Source: Flocculibacter collagenilyticus (GTDB taxonomy: Bacteria > Pseudomonadota > Gammaproteobacteria > Enterobacterales > Alteromonadaceae). From it: DNA of 64,000 nucleotides. This document shows positions 56,762-64,000 of this stretch, piece after piece. How positions within the stretch are numbered: the first letter of the stretch is position 1; each line of letters starts with the position of its first letter. A program made the translations under genes and the position numbers. Under the pieces are notes generated by a model. The model made no database searches, was not told the origin of the DNA, and was given only the letters and a program-made list of their open reading frames with translations. The DNA is taken from NCBI RefSeq assembly GCF_016469335.1, contig NZ_CP059888.1, forward strand, positions 3,038,001 to 3,102,000, read 5' to 3'.

Positions 56762-57772
56762 ATGGCGACTTTAGTCACTGGCGGTGCAGGCTATATTGGC
56801 AGCCATACAGTTGTTGAACTACAGCAAATCAATCAGGATGTAGTTATCCTTGATAACTTAAGTAATTCATCTAAAGCAGTGTTAAAGCGAATTGAAAGTA
56901 TTACCAATAAAGCAGTTACCTTTGTTGAAGGCGACATTCTTGATACCGAGTTACTTCATTCCTTATTTAAACAATATCAATTCGACAGCGTGATTCATTT
57001 TGCAGGTTTAAAAGCGGTTGGTGAATCTAACGAAATACCACTTCATTATTACAAAAATAATGTTTATGGCACGCTTAATTTGTGTGAAGTAATGGCGCAA
57101 CACAGTGTTAAAAACTTAGTGTTTAGCTCGTCGGCCACCGTATATGGTGACCCAGAAACCGTTCCAATAAAAGAATCTTTTCCTACTAGTGCTACCAATC
57201 CTTATGGTCGTTCCAAATTAATGGTTGAAGAAATGCTAGCAGACTTATATCGCTCAGATCCTAGCTGGAATATCGCATTATTACGTTACTTTAACCCCAT
57301 TGGCGCGCATGAATCCGGCACCATTGGTGAAGCACCAAATGGCATCCCTAATAATCTCATGCCTTATATTACTCAAGTTGCAGTAGGTAAGTTAAAACAA
57401 TTAAGCGTTTTCGGAAATGATTACAATACGATTGATGGAACGGGTGTGCGCGACTATATCCATGTTGTTGACCTAGCTCATGGCCATTTAAAAGCGTTAG
57501 AGAAACTGAACAGTCAGCCTGGCTTGGTAACGTATAATTTGGGAACAGGACAAGGCTACAGCGTTTTACAGATGATAAATTCATTTGAAAAAGCCACCGG
57601 ACAAGCGATTCCATATCAAATTAGCGCCAGACGCGCTGGAGACATTGCAGAGTGTTATGCTGATCCACAATTCGCGAACCAAGAGTTAAATTGGACAGCC
57701 ACAAAATCATTAGTTGAAATGATGGAAGACAGTTGGCGCTGGCAGCAAAATAACCCCAATGGTTATCAATAG
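56762..57772 (+). CDS. galE: UDP-glucose 4-epimerase
   Basis: Interconverts UDP-glucose and UDP-galactose with bound NAD, supplying galactose for surface polysaccharide. 336 residues: N-terminal NAD loop [10 protein letters not shown] (about 6-15), the catalytic SSSATVYG serine motif and Y-x-x-x-K as YGRSKLMVE, and conserved [12 protein letters not shown] and [17 protein letters not shown]-like segments. ATG at 56762 has GAGGA 8 nt upstream; a TTG one codon earlier is not needed. No other sugar nucleotide genes adjoin it. Confidence 0.96.
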   Translation: MATLVTGGAGYIGSHTVVELQQINQDVVILDNLSNSSKAVLKRIESITNKAVTFVEGDILDTELLHSLFKQYQFDSVIHFAGLKAVGESNEIPLHYYKNNVYGTLNLCEVMAQHSVKNLVFSSSATVYGDPETVPIKESFPTSATNPYGRSKLMVEEMLADLYRSDPSWNIALLRYFNPIGAHESGTIGEAPNGIPNNLMPYITQVAVGKLKQLSVFGNDYNTIDGTGVRDYIHVVDLAHGHLKALEKLNSQPGLVTYNLGTGQGYSVLQMINSFEKATGQAIPYQISARRAGDIAECYADPQFANQELNWTATKSLVEMMEDSWRWQQNNPNGYQ

Positions 57773-57891
57773 CATTAAAAAATTACGCTTATACTTTAAC
57801 CATACTTGAACTATCTTTATAGGGCGTGTGTAACGTAATTCATTACCAATGTTGTTGCACGTTCCTATTGTACGTACATCAATAAGATAAA

Positions 57892-59037
57892 ATGACCAAT
57901 AAAGATGAAGGGTTACAATTACAGCAGCGCGCTGATCATGATTTTGTAAAACGCTCTATTCCGGGCGTTATCATTTTTATTATTGCTTGGCCAATTATTG
58001 CCGGAAGCACAGGCTTTTATAAAACAGCTCCGGTACTTAGCTTTTATTTTGCACTATTGCTCATCATTCCAGGAATACTTCGCTTAGTTCACTTATTTAC
58101 TACTCGTTTTTGGTACCCTAAAAATCCTGACTCATGGCGACTCACACTCGCAATACTTGCACTTGGTCATTCTGCAATTTGGGGTATCATTTTTTATATT
58201 ACCCTTACCGATGCACGATTTGAGTCTATACAACAAGCAATGCTTATTCTGTTAATTGCAATAAGTTGCGGTGCTACTTCCAGCTTAATTCCAAAGCCGC
58301 GCCTTACTCTTGCCTACATCACAATTCTCATGCTCCCTTCATTTATTGCTGGCTTTTATGACTCAACAGATGCATTTCTAAGCCCAATGTTATTTGGTAT
58401 ATGGTGTTACTTATTAATCATTGGCCATCGTTATAGTGAAGAATATAGACGGGCATTTTATACCGAATACCAATTACAACAGCGACAGGAAGAACTTGAA
58501 AAACTAACCATCACAGACGCCCTTACTCAGCTCTACAATCGCAGCCATTTTGATACAACATTAGCACTACAGTGGCAATATGGGATCAGGCACCAAACCG
58601 ACTTATCCTTACTGTTAATCGACTTAGATCATTTTAAGCGAGTTAACGACCAATACGGTCATTTGGTGGGCGACCGATGCCTTCGCCATGCCGCAGATAT
58701 CATAAAGCAGACCGCCAAAAGAAGTACCGACACTATCGCGCGCTATGGCGGTGAAGAGTTTGCCATTATTCTACCTAATTGCAGTGAACAAAACGCATAT
58801 GCGTTAGCTGAATCGATCAGAGAAGAGTTAGCGCGAGCCCCATTTACAGTAGATGGCGTCGAGCTTAATTTAACAACAAGTATTGGCGTTGCCTGCATTG
58901 TGCCAAACCAAACCATCAGTTCAGACAAGTTAATTAAAAATGCCGACATTGCGCTTTATAAAGCGAAGGATACTGGCAGAAATAACGTACAACTTTACCA
59001 ACCGTCTCTTGATAACCTAAAACGCAATACTGTTTAA
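57892..59037 (+). CDS. Membrane-bound diguanylate cyclase (GGDEF)
   Basis: Makes c-di-GMP from two GTP. 381 residues: about six membrane helices in residues 20-185 forming a MASE-like sensor, a short coiled coil (QLQQRQEELEKLT), then a GGDEF domain (about 205-370). The active site reads GGEEF (from residue 286), and RSTD five residues before it is the RxxD product-inhibition site. Family landmarks TDALTQLYNRSHFD, DLDHFKRVNDQYGH and KNADIALYKAKDTGRN are all present, so it should be active. No EAL domain. Confidence 0.93.
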   Translation: MTNKDEGLQLQQRADHDFVKRSIPGVIIFIIAWPIIAGSTGFYKTAPVLSFYFALLLIIPGILRLVHLFTTRFWYPKNPDSWRLTLAILALGHSAIWGIIFYITLTDARFESIQQAMLILLIAISCGATSSLIPKPRLTLAYITILMLPSFIAGFYDSTDAFLSPMLFGIWCYLLIIGHRYSEEYRRAFYTEYQLQQRQEELEKLTITDALTQLYNRSHFDTTLALQWQYGIRHQTDLSLLLIDLDHFKRVNDQYGHLVGDRCLRHAADIIKQTAKRSTDTIARYGGEEFAIILPNCSEQNAYALAESIREELARAPFTVDGVELNLTTSIGVACIVPNQTISSDKLIKNADIALYKAKDTGRNNVQLYQPSLDNLKRNTV

Positions 59038-59126
59038 TCCTGCTACACTTAAGCTATCGCGTACTGGTAACTGTGTTTGTTATTTATCAGCTGTAGTTAT
59101 TAATACTTATTAATTGGAGATGGAGT

Positions 59127-59684
59127 ATGTTACGACATTTCTATATTACTGAGGACTTGGATGACCTTGCTACAGTTGAACAGGAACTAAAACAGAAAGG
59201 TTTTTCACCTTTTCAAATTCATGTGCTCAGTGAAAAAGACAGTGAAGTAGAAAAACATCAATTAAACGAAGTCGAAGCTGTACTAAAAAAAGATGTTGTG
59301 CACTCTACAGAAATTGGCGCTGCAATCGGAGTGGTATTCGCCGCATTAGTATTAACAGTGGCATACTTGCTCGGATGGACAAGTTCAGCAGCAGGTTGGC
59401 TTCCCTTTATTTTTTTATCTATTGTTATCCTTGGATTTTGCACTTGGGAAGGCGGGTTGTTTGGCATTCAAGAACCCAATTATCAATTTAAACAATTTCA
59501 AGACAAATTAAAAAAAGGAATGCATGTATTTTTTGTAGATGTAGATCCAGAGCAAGAGCCAGTGCTAGCTAACGTTGTTGGCCATCATCCTAAACTACAA
59601 ATGGCAGGCGTTGGTGAGGCTAGGCCACGATGGTTTGTTCGTAGCCAAGATACGTTTAGGCGATTTATGAAATCGATGCCATAA
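59127..59684 (+). CDS. Two-helix membrane protein of unknown function
   Basis: 185 residues. A soluble N-terminal part (1-60) with a ferredoxin-like beta-alpha pattern (FYITEDLDDLATVEQELKQ) is followed by a hairpin of two membrane helices (about 62-83, glycine-rich, and 89-108), a GGLFGIQEPN motif, and a cytoplasmic C-terminal half with FFVDVDPEQEPVLANVVGHHPKLQMAG, ending in basic residues. I do not recognise a named family; similar proteins in marine gammaproteobacteria are annotated as hypothetical. GGAGATGGAG precedes the ATG, and a terminator follows. Confidence 0.75.
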   Translation: MLRHFYITEDLDDLATVEQELKQKGFSPFQIHVLSEKDSEVEKHQLNEVEAVLKKDVVHSTEIGAAIGVVFAALVLTVAYLLGWTSSAAGWLPFIFLSIVILGFCTWEGGLFGIQEPNYQFKQFQDKLKKGMHVFFVDVDPEQEPVLANVVGHHPKLQMAGVGEARPRWFVRSQDTFRRFMKSMP

Positions 59685-59721
59685 CCAAGAATCATATATT
59701 CCGCTCTCTGATTTATTAACT

Positions 59722-59753
59722 GGGTAGAAGCCGTTATCTACCCTTATTTTTTT
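59722..59753 (+). terminator. Intrinsic terminator after the two-helix membrane protein gene
   Basis: Arms GGGTAGA (59722-59728) and TCTACCC (59737-59743) followed by TTATTTTTTT (59744-59753), 38 bp past the stop. Confidence 0.88.
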
Positions 59754-59821
59754 GTGAATTATGGATGAAAATCAATTGGGTTGTCGCTGTTTAATAATGA
59801 CAATCTACATTTACCAACTAG

Positions 59822-59927
59822 TATTATACCCAAGTTTCTAAAAGATTTTACTAAGTGTAATAGCGTTAAAGTAGCGCGACGAGTGATCAACGCGCTGGCA
59901 ATTTATGATCAAATACTTGGGGTACCT
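59822..59927. repeat. Imperfect inverted repeat element, possible small dispersed repeat
   Basis: Outer ends TATACCCAAGT (59824-59834) and ACTTGGGGTAC are near-complementary. Internally, AGCGCGACGAGTGATCAACG and CGCGCTGGCA suggest further dyads. About 105 bp, placed just before the GGDEF-EAL gene whose ATG/GTG region follows within 10 bp. It resembles the short MITE-like intergenic repeats of Alteromonadales; no second copy was noticed in the window. Confidence 0.4.
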
Positions 59928-59932
59928 TTTGT

Positions 59933-61738
59933 ATGGTAGGTGATACTGGATTTTCGAATAAACATACCACGTTATTTCATTTTATCGGACTGGTTCCCTC
60001 CGCAGGTTATGCGTTATATCACTTATTAGAAGGAAATATCTGGCTGGGTGTTTGCCTTACCGCAATATGCTTAGCCATCTTACTTTCAACCTATAAAGTC
60101 ATGCAAGAGCTAGATAACACGTACTATCGATACGGCATCCTAGCTTCCGTTTGCCTCACTGTCATTGTCGCTACCTACTTTTTAGGCATACGAGGCATTA
60201 TCTTCGCCTTCCCAGCCATTACTGGCATATTTTTCACATTTACGTCCTTCCGCTTTTCAATGGTTGTAACAACCAGCATGCTAATACTTTGTCTATTAGC
60301 CGCGCTAAACTCCTTGCATTGGCAAATGATATTACGCTTTTCAGTACCGTTGATGATGACTATGTTATTGTCAGCAGCTTACTCTTACCTTATTTCCAAA
60401 CACCAAATCGCCCTCGAAACACAGGCCAGCGTTGATCACCTAACAGGCATTATGAATCGCCGCAGATTTAATGATTGGCTACAACGACTAGTACACAGAA
60501 CACTTCGCGAAAAGCAGATTGCAGCCGTGTACTTTATTGATCTAGACGACTTTAAACGAGTTAACGACACCTATGGCCACGAAACGGGTGATCTTCTACT
60601 TAAGCACGTCAGTAAAAGCTTATTGTCGTGTATCCGCGTGGGCGATGCGCTGTCGTTATTAAATGAAGAAGGGGTCGCCAGACTTGCTGGCGACGAATTC
60701 GCCTTAGTCACCACCAATCTGAAAAGTAAAAATAATGCTGATGTCATTGCTAACAGGCTGATTGCTGCGCTAAACAGAGACTTTGATATTGATGGCCTAA
60801 CTATAAGAGTTAATGCCAGTATTGGCATCGCGTTCATTGACGAAGACACCAGAACTGCTGACGAAGTGTTACACAATGCAGATGCGGCAATGTTTAGAGC
60901 GAAACAAGAAGGAAAAAATCGCTATCAATTCTTTAATTCAAGCATTGCAAATGATATTGGTTTACGTAAAAACGTTTCGCTTGGAATTAAATCAGCCTTA
61001 GAAAACAATGAATTTACCCTTGTCTTTATGCCTATTTTTCATCCCGACGGTGTGGTTGTCGCAGGAGCAGAAACATTAATTCGCTGCCACTCTGACGAAT
61101 TAAAAGGTATTGGGCCTGATCAATACATTCCAATTGCGGAAGAGTATGGCCTCATTAAAGATATTGACTATTATGTGATAGATCACACCTTTGAAAAAAT
61201 TAGAGAATTACTCAATCATAACCCTGACTGCAATTTGCGCTTTGCCATTAATATTTCAGCCATTGAACTACAAAATTTAGAATTTCCCGACAAGTTAAAA
61301 GAGTTAATGAAAAAGCACAATGTCCCCCCTCAAATGGTTGAACTTGAACTTACTGAAACCAGCCTTGTGTCGCATGACGAACAAAGTATCGATATGCTCA
61401 CTATTCTAAAACAAATGAACTTCCGGCTGTCGCTTGACGATTTTGGCACAGGTTATACCGCATTTAGCCAACTGCAACTTTACCCTGTTGATACACTGAA
61501 AATTGATCGCTCATTTGTAGACAGTATTGGCGACGAGACCAACAGTAAAAGCTCGATGGTTGATGTCATCCTCACAATCGCAAAGTTGTACGATTTAGAG
61601 CTTGTGGCAGAAGGGGTAGAAAACCAATATCAATTTGAATATTTACAGCAAGCCAAATGCGATTACATGCAAGGTTATTACTTATCGAAACCCATTCCTT
61701 GGCAGGAATTTATTGACACTTATCATTTAGTTTCATAA
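59933..61738 (+). CDS. Membrane GGDEF-EAL bifunctional c-di-GMP protein
   Basis: 601 residues: about six membrane helices (15-155), GGDEF domain (about 165-320) and EAL domain (about 335-600). The cyclase site reads AGDEF, a variant still active in several enzymes, inside ARLAGDEFALV; the metal helix DLDDFKRVNDTYGH is intact. The EAL signature reads ETL (GAETLIRC), but NISA, ELTETSLV, DDFGTGYTAF, KIDRSFV and AEGVENQ remain, so phosphodiesterase activity is plausible. The net effect on c-di-GMP is not predictable. An unknown exported protein gene follows 20-35 bp later and may be co-transcribed. Confidence 0.92.
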   Translation: MVGDTGFSNKHTTLFHFIGLVPSAGYALYHLLEGNIWLGVCLTAICLAILLSTYKVMQELDNTYYRYGILASVCLTVIVATYFLGIRGIIFAFPAITGIFFTFTSFRFSMVVTTSMLILCLLAALNSLHWQMILRFSVPLMMTMLLSAAYSYLISKHQIALETQASVDHLTGIMNRRRFNDWLQRLVHRTLREKQIAAVYFIDLDDFKRVNDTYGHETGDLLLKHVSKSLLSCIRVGDALSLLNEEGVARLAGDEFALVTTNLKSKNNADVIANRLIAALNRDFDIDGLTIRVNASIGIAFIDEDTRTADEVLHNADAAMFRAKQEGKNRYQFFNSSIANDIGLRKNVSLGIKSALENNEFTLVFMPIFHPDGVVVAGAETLIRCHSDELKGIGPDQYIPIAEEYGLIKDIDYYVIDHTFEKIRELLNHNPDCNLRFAINISAIELQNLEFPDKLKELMKKHNVPPQMVELELTETSLVSHDEQSIDMLTILKQMNFRLSLDDFGTGYTAFSQLQLYPVDTLKIDRSFVDSIGDETNSKSSMVDVILTIAKLYDLELVAEGVENQYQFEYLQQAKCDYMQGYYLSKPIPWQEFIDTYHLVS

Positions 61739-61773
61739 CGTGCTGGAACATCAATCACGTGATAAGAAAAAAT

Positions 61774-62409
61774 ATGCTTGATAATCAAAGAATAAAAACA
61801 AAAACTCCCCCTACATTTGCGCTGTTAGCGTTTTCTACTTTGTTTGCTATCCCTGCAATGGCAGGTAACCAAGTGGCAAATACCGTTTCAATTTCAAATC
61901 ATGATGCGTTTTTTAATAGTATTAAACAGCACTGTGGCAAAGCATATTCAGGCAAAGTTACCGTTGATAACGCCAAGAGTGATGGCTTCAGTAATAAACC
62001 ATTAATTATGCACGTGCGTAAGTGTGAAGAAAATCAACTGCAAATCCCTTTTCATGTAGGCGATGACGCTTCTCGCACTTGGTTAATCACCAAAACAGGC
62101 TCAGGGTTATCATTAAAACATGATCATCGCCATAAAGATGGTAGTTCAGACATCTCAACCATGTACGGCGGTCATACTGTTGATGCTGGCTGGGCACAAG
62201 TACAATCATTTCCAGCAGATCAATACTCTAAAGAACTATTTGTTCAACAAGGTATTCCGCAATCTATTGGTAATACGTGGCAAATGTTTATTTATCCAAA
62301 GCAATTTACCTATCGCTTAATCCGACAAGGTAGAGAATTTAGAGTAGATTTTGATTTAACGACACCTATAACACCACCCGCCGCACCGTGGGGTTATGAG
62401 CAAAAGTAG
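61774..62409 (+). CDS. Exported protein of unknown function
   Basis: About 211 residues with a signal peptide (hydrophobic stretch FALLAFSTLFAIPAMAG). The mature part has conserved-looking segments: HCGKAYSGKVTVDN, PLIMHVRKC, IPFHVGDDASRTW, LKHDHRHKDGSSD, TMYGGHT, and a C-terminal PPAAPWGYEQK. The HDHRH cluster could bind metal, and two cysteines (CGK and RKC) may form a disulfide. I do not know the family's role. ATG at 61774 is chosen; a GTG at 61759 in frame is possible. It lies closely behind the GGDEF-EAL gene. Confidence 0.75.
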   Translation: MLDNQRIKTKTPPTFALLAFSTLFAIPAMAGNQVANTVSISNHDAFFNSIKQHCGKAYSGKVTVDNAKSDGFSNKPLIMHVRKCEENQLQIPFHVGDDASRTWLITKTGSGLSLKHDHRHKDGSSDISTMYGGHTVDAGWAQVQSFPADQYSKELFVQQGIPQSIGNTWQMFIYPKQFTYRLIRQGREFRVDFDLTTPITPPAAPWGYEQK

Positions 62410-62444
62410 CTAATTTTTAAGTGTTAAATGTTCAGTGTTAAATA

Positions 62445-62479
62445 AAAAAGAGTTAACCCAATACAGGCTAACTCTTTTT
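62445..62479. terminator. Bidirectional terminator between convergent genes
   Basis: Arms AAAAAGAGTTA (62445-62455) and TAACTCTTTTT (62469-62479), A-rich before and T-rich after, so it can serve both the exported-protein gene (plus) and the DUF885 gene (minus). Confidence 0.88.
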
Positions 62480-62511
62480 ATCATCATCTCACACTATGTT
62501 TGATTTACGTT

Positions 62512-64000
62512 TTACAGTTGCGATTCAATCCAACGATCAATCTTTTGCTCTAAAATCGGCATTGGTAATGCGCCATCAATGAGAATTTGAGTATGAAACG
62601 CTTTAATATCAAATTTATCGCCTAACTGATCCGCCGCTTTTTCACGCATTTTTCTAATCGCTCGCTCTCCTAGCTTATAGGCTAAGGCTTGACCTGGTAT
62701 AGAAATATAACGCTCGACTTCTGACACAATATCACTGTGTGCCATTGAAGAGTTGTCCGCCATAAATCGAATCGCTTCTTCACGTGTCCAACCAAATGCG
62801 TGCAATCCTGTATCTACAACTAAGCGCATTGCACGAAGTTGTTCATCTACTAATCTGCCGTACCACATATATGGGTCGGTAAATAATCCCATTTCTTTAC
62901 CTAAGCTTTCAGCATATAACGCCCAACCTTCGGCAAATACAGTATAGCCACCAAATTTACGGAATTCTGGTAAGCCTTCAACTTCTTGCTGAATACTAAT
63001 CTGGAAGTGATGTCCTGGAGCAGCCTCGTGAATACTTAGCGTTTCAACTAAAAACTTAGGCTGTGCTTTTAAGTTATGTGTATTGATATAAAAAATACCC
63101 GGACGCGATCCGTCTGGTGCAGGTGATTGGTAGCTTGCACCAGCTGATGACGCAGCACGATAAGCTTCAACCGCTCTTACTTCATAATCAGCTTTTGGGA
63201 ACACATTAAATAATTGCGGCACGCGTTCATTAATACGCTGTTTAACCTCGTTATAAGCGTCAATCACCGCTTGCTCTGAATCAAAGTAAAACTTTGGATG
63301 GTTTTGCAAATGCGCAAAAAATTCTGGCAAGGTTCCATCAAACTTCACGATACGTTTAACTTGCTGCATTTCAGTTAGAATGCGTGCAACTTCTTTTTTA
63401 CCGTATTGATGAATTTCTTCAGCACTTAATGGCAGCGTTGTATTTTCTTTAATTTTATATTCATACCACGCCTTACCATTTGGCAACGCAGACAACCCTA
63501 CACTACTTCTCGCGTGTTGCGCATATTCATCTTTTACAAAGTCATGGGACTTTTTATACGTTGGAATAATGACTTGCTTAATCATTTCAATGTAATCGCG
63601 CTTTAGTGTTGCTTTGTCAGCTTCACTAATTTGCGTATTACTGTCTAGCTGTTTTACAGGGCCATAAAATACACTAGTGGTCACATCTTCTACGACATGG
63701 GCAGCAAGTTGAGGGATCACTTTTTCCACAATAGGCTTGGGTAACACTATGTTAATGCTTACCCCTTTTCGCATAGCCACAATAGTGCTATCCATAAACG
63801 TAGCAAAGCCTGCTGCACGCTTGATAAAGTCTCTGTAGTCTTTGGCTGTATTAAATGGTTGGGCACTGCTACCCGAGCCGAGCATCGCAAAGATATTATG
63901 AACGCCATACATTTGGTTATACGGCACTAGGTATGAAGGATGTTCAAAGCCTTCTATCGCTAACTCACGATCGCGCTTAAAAATTTGGTAAGTTAGTAAA
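62512..64000 (-). CDS. DUF885 family protein, N-terminus beyond window edge
   Basis: The frame is open through the window edge; the internal GTG at 63927 is not the start, since codons upstream of it (to 64000) still read as conserved-looking protein (YQIFKRDRELAIEGFEHPSYL). About 495 C-terminal residues are visible. The DUF885 hallmarks are HEAAPGHHFQISIQ, an HExxxGH zinc motif, and EGWALYAESLGKE, then YGRLVDEQLRAMRLVVDTGLHAF. Predicted zinc peptidase. It is only distantly similar to the DUF885 lipoprotein at 18151-19935; whether it has a lipobox cannot be seen. Confidence 0.9.
   Translation of the reverse strand, partial: LLTYQIFKRDRELAIEGFEHPSYLVPYNQMYGVHNIFAMLGSGSSAQPFNTAKDYRDFIKRAAGFATFMDSTIVAMRKGVSINIVLPKPIVEKVIPQLAAHVVEDVTTSVFYGPVKQLDSNTQISEADKATLKRDYIEMIKQVIIPTYKKSHDFVKDEYAQHARSSVGLSALPNGKAWYEYKIKENTTLPLSAEEIHQYGKKEVARILTEMQQVKRIVKFDGTLPEFFAHLQNHPKFYFDSEQAVIDAYNEVKQRINERVPQLFNVFPKADYEVRAVEAYRAASSAGASYQSPAPDGSRPGIFYINTHNLKAQPKFLVETLSIHEAAPGHHFQISIQQEVEGLPEFRKFGGYTVFAEGWALYAESLGKEMGLFTDPYMWYGRLVDEQLRAMRLVVDTGLHAFGWTREEAIRFMADNSSMAHSDIVSEVERYISIPGQALAYKLGERAIRKMREKAADQLGDKFDIKAFHTQILIDGALPMPILEQKIDRWIESQL

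Overview
The window reads as a chromosomal segment of a marine gammaproteobacterium of the order Alteromonadales, most likely the Colwellia/Thalassotalea group. This is inferred from the low GC content, the close resemblance of ArcA, GltB and AceK to gammaproteobacterial proteins, the long PstA/PstC forms typical of Vibrio, Shewanella and Alteromonas relatives, and the many c-di-GMP proteins. No rRNA, tRNA, CRISPR array, prophage or insertion sequence was found. Genes are cut by both edges: an M16 peptidase on the left and a DUF885 protein on the right.

Region 1 (1-15.1 kb) is a phosphate island. On the minus strand lie DUF47-pit (low-affinity Pi uptake) and pstC-pstA-pstB-phoU (high-affinity uptake and signalling). 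On the plus strand lie a GcvR-like ACT protein and ppk-ppx (polyphosphate synthesis and breakdown). pstS follows alone on the minus strand. PhoB-box-like direct repeats with an 11-bp period precede pstC and pstS, and one in reverse orientation covers the -35 of DUF47-pit. The matching regulators, phoB-phoR, sit 40 kb away (53.3-55.3 kb) beside a porin whose promoter has a perfect consensus Pho box. Together this is a nearly complete Pho regulon.

Region 2 (15.1-23.9 kb) holds housekeeping and accessory genes: a LysR/oxidoreductase divergent pair, a small exported Rap1a/Tai-like protein, a DUF885 lipoprotein, mutY-yggX and divergent trmB, and rsmC. Region 3 (24-31.5 kb) is signalling: a histidine kinase overlapping a YfiR-like gene, then arcA, then convergent arcB, then an exported cyanophycinase-like peptidase.

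Region 4 (32-50 kb) is central metabolism: gltBD, a DUF3703 gene, then the glyoxylate-shunt set aceK, aceA, a LysR regulator and glcB (malate synthase G). A 1.4-kaa double-propeller GGDEF-EAL protein is embedded between aceK and aceA. Region 5 (50-53 kb) has a DUF2726 protein, mtnN, a CbiB-like protein and an exported rhodanese. Region 6 (56.7-62.4 kb) has galE, a membrane diguanylate cyclase, a two-helix membrane protein, a GGDEF-EAL protein and an exported protein of unknown function.

Most of the window is conventional core genome. No clear-cut undescribed system was found. The points most worth a second look are the opposed Pho boxes, the YfiR-kinase pair upstream of linked arcA/arcB, the hairpin between aceA and its neighbouring LysR gene, and a few unexplained repeats.
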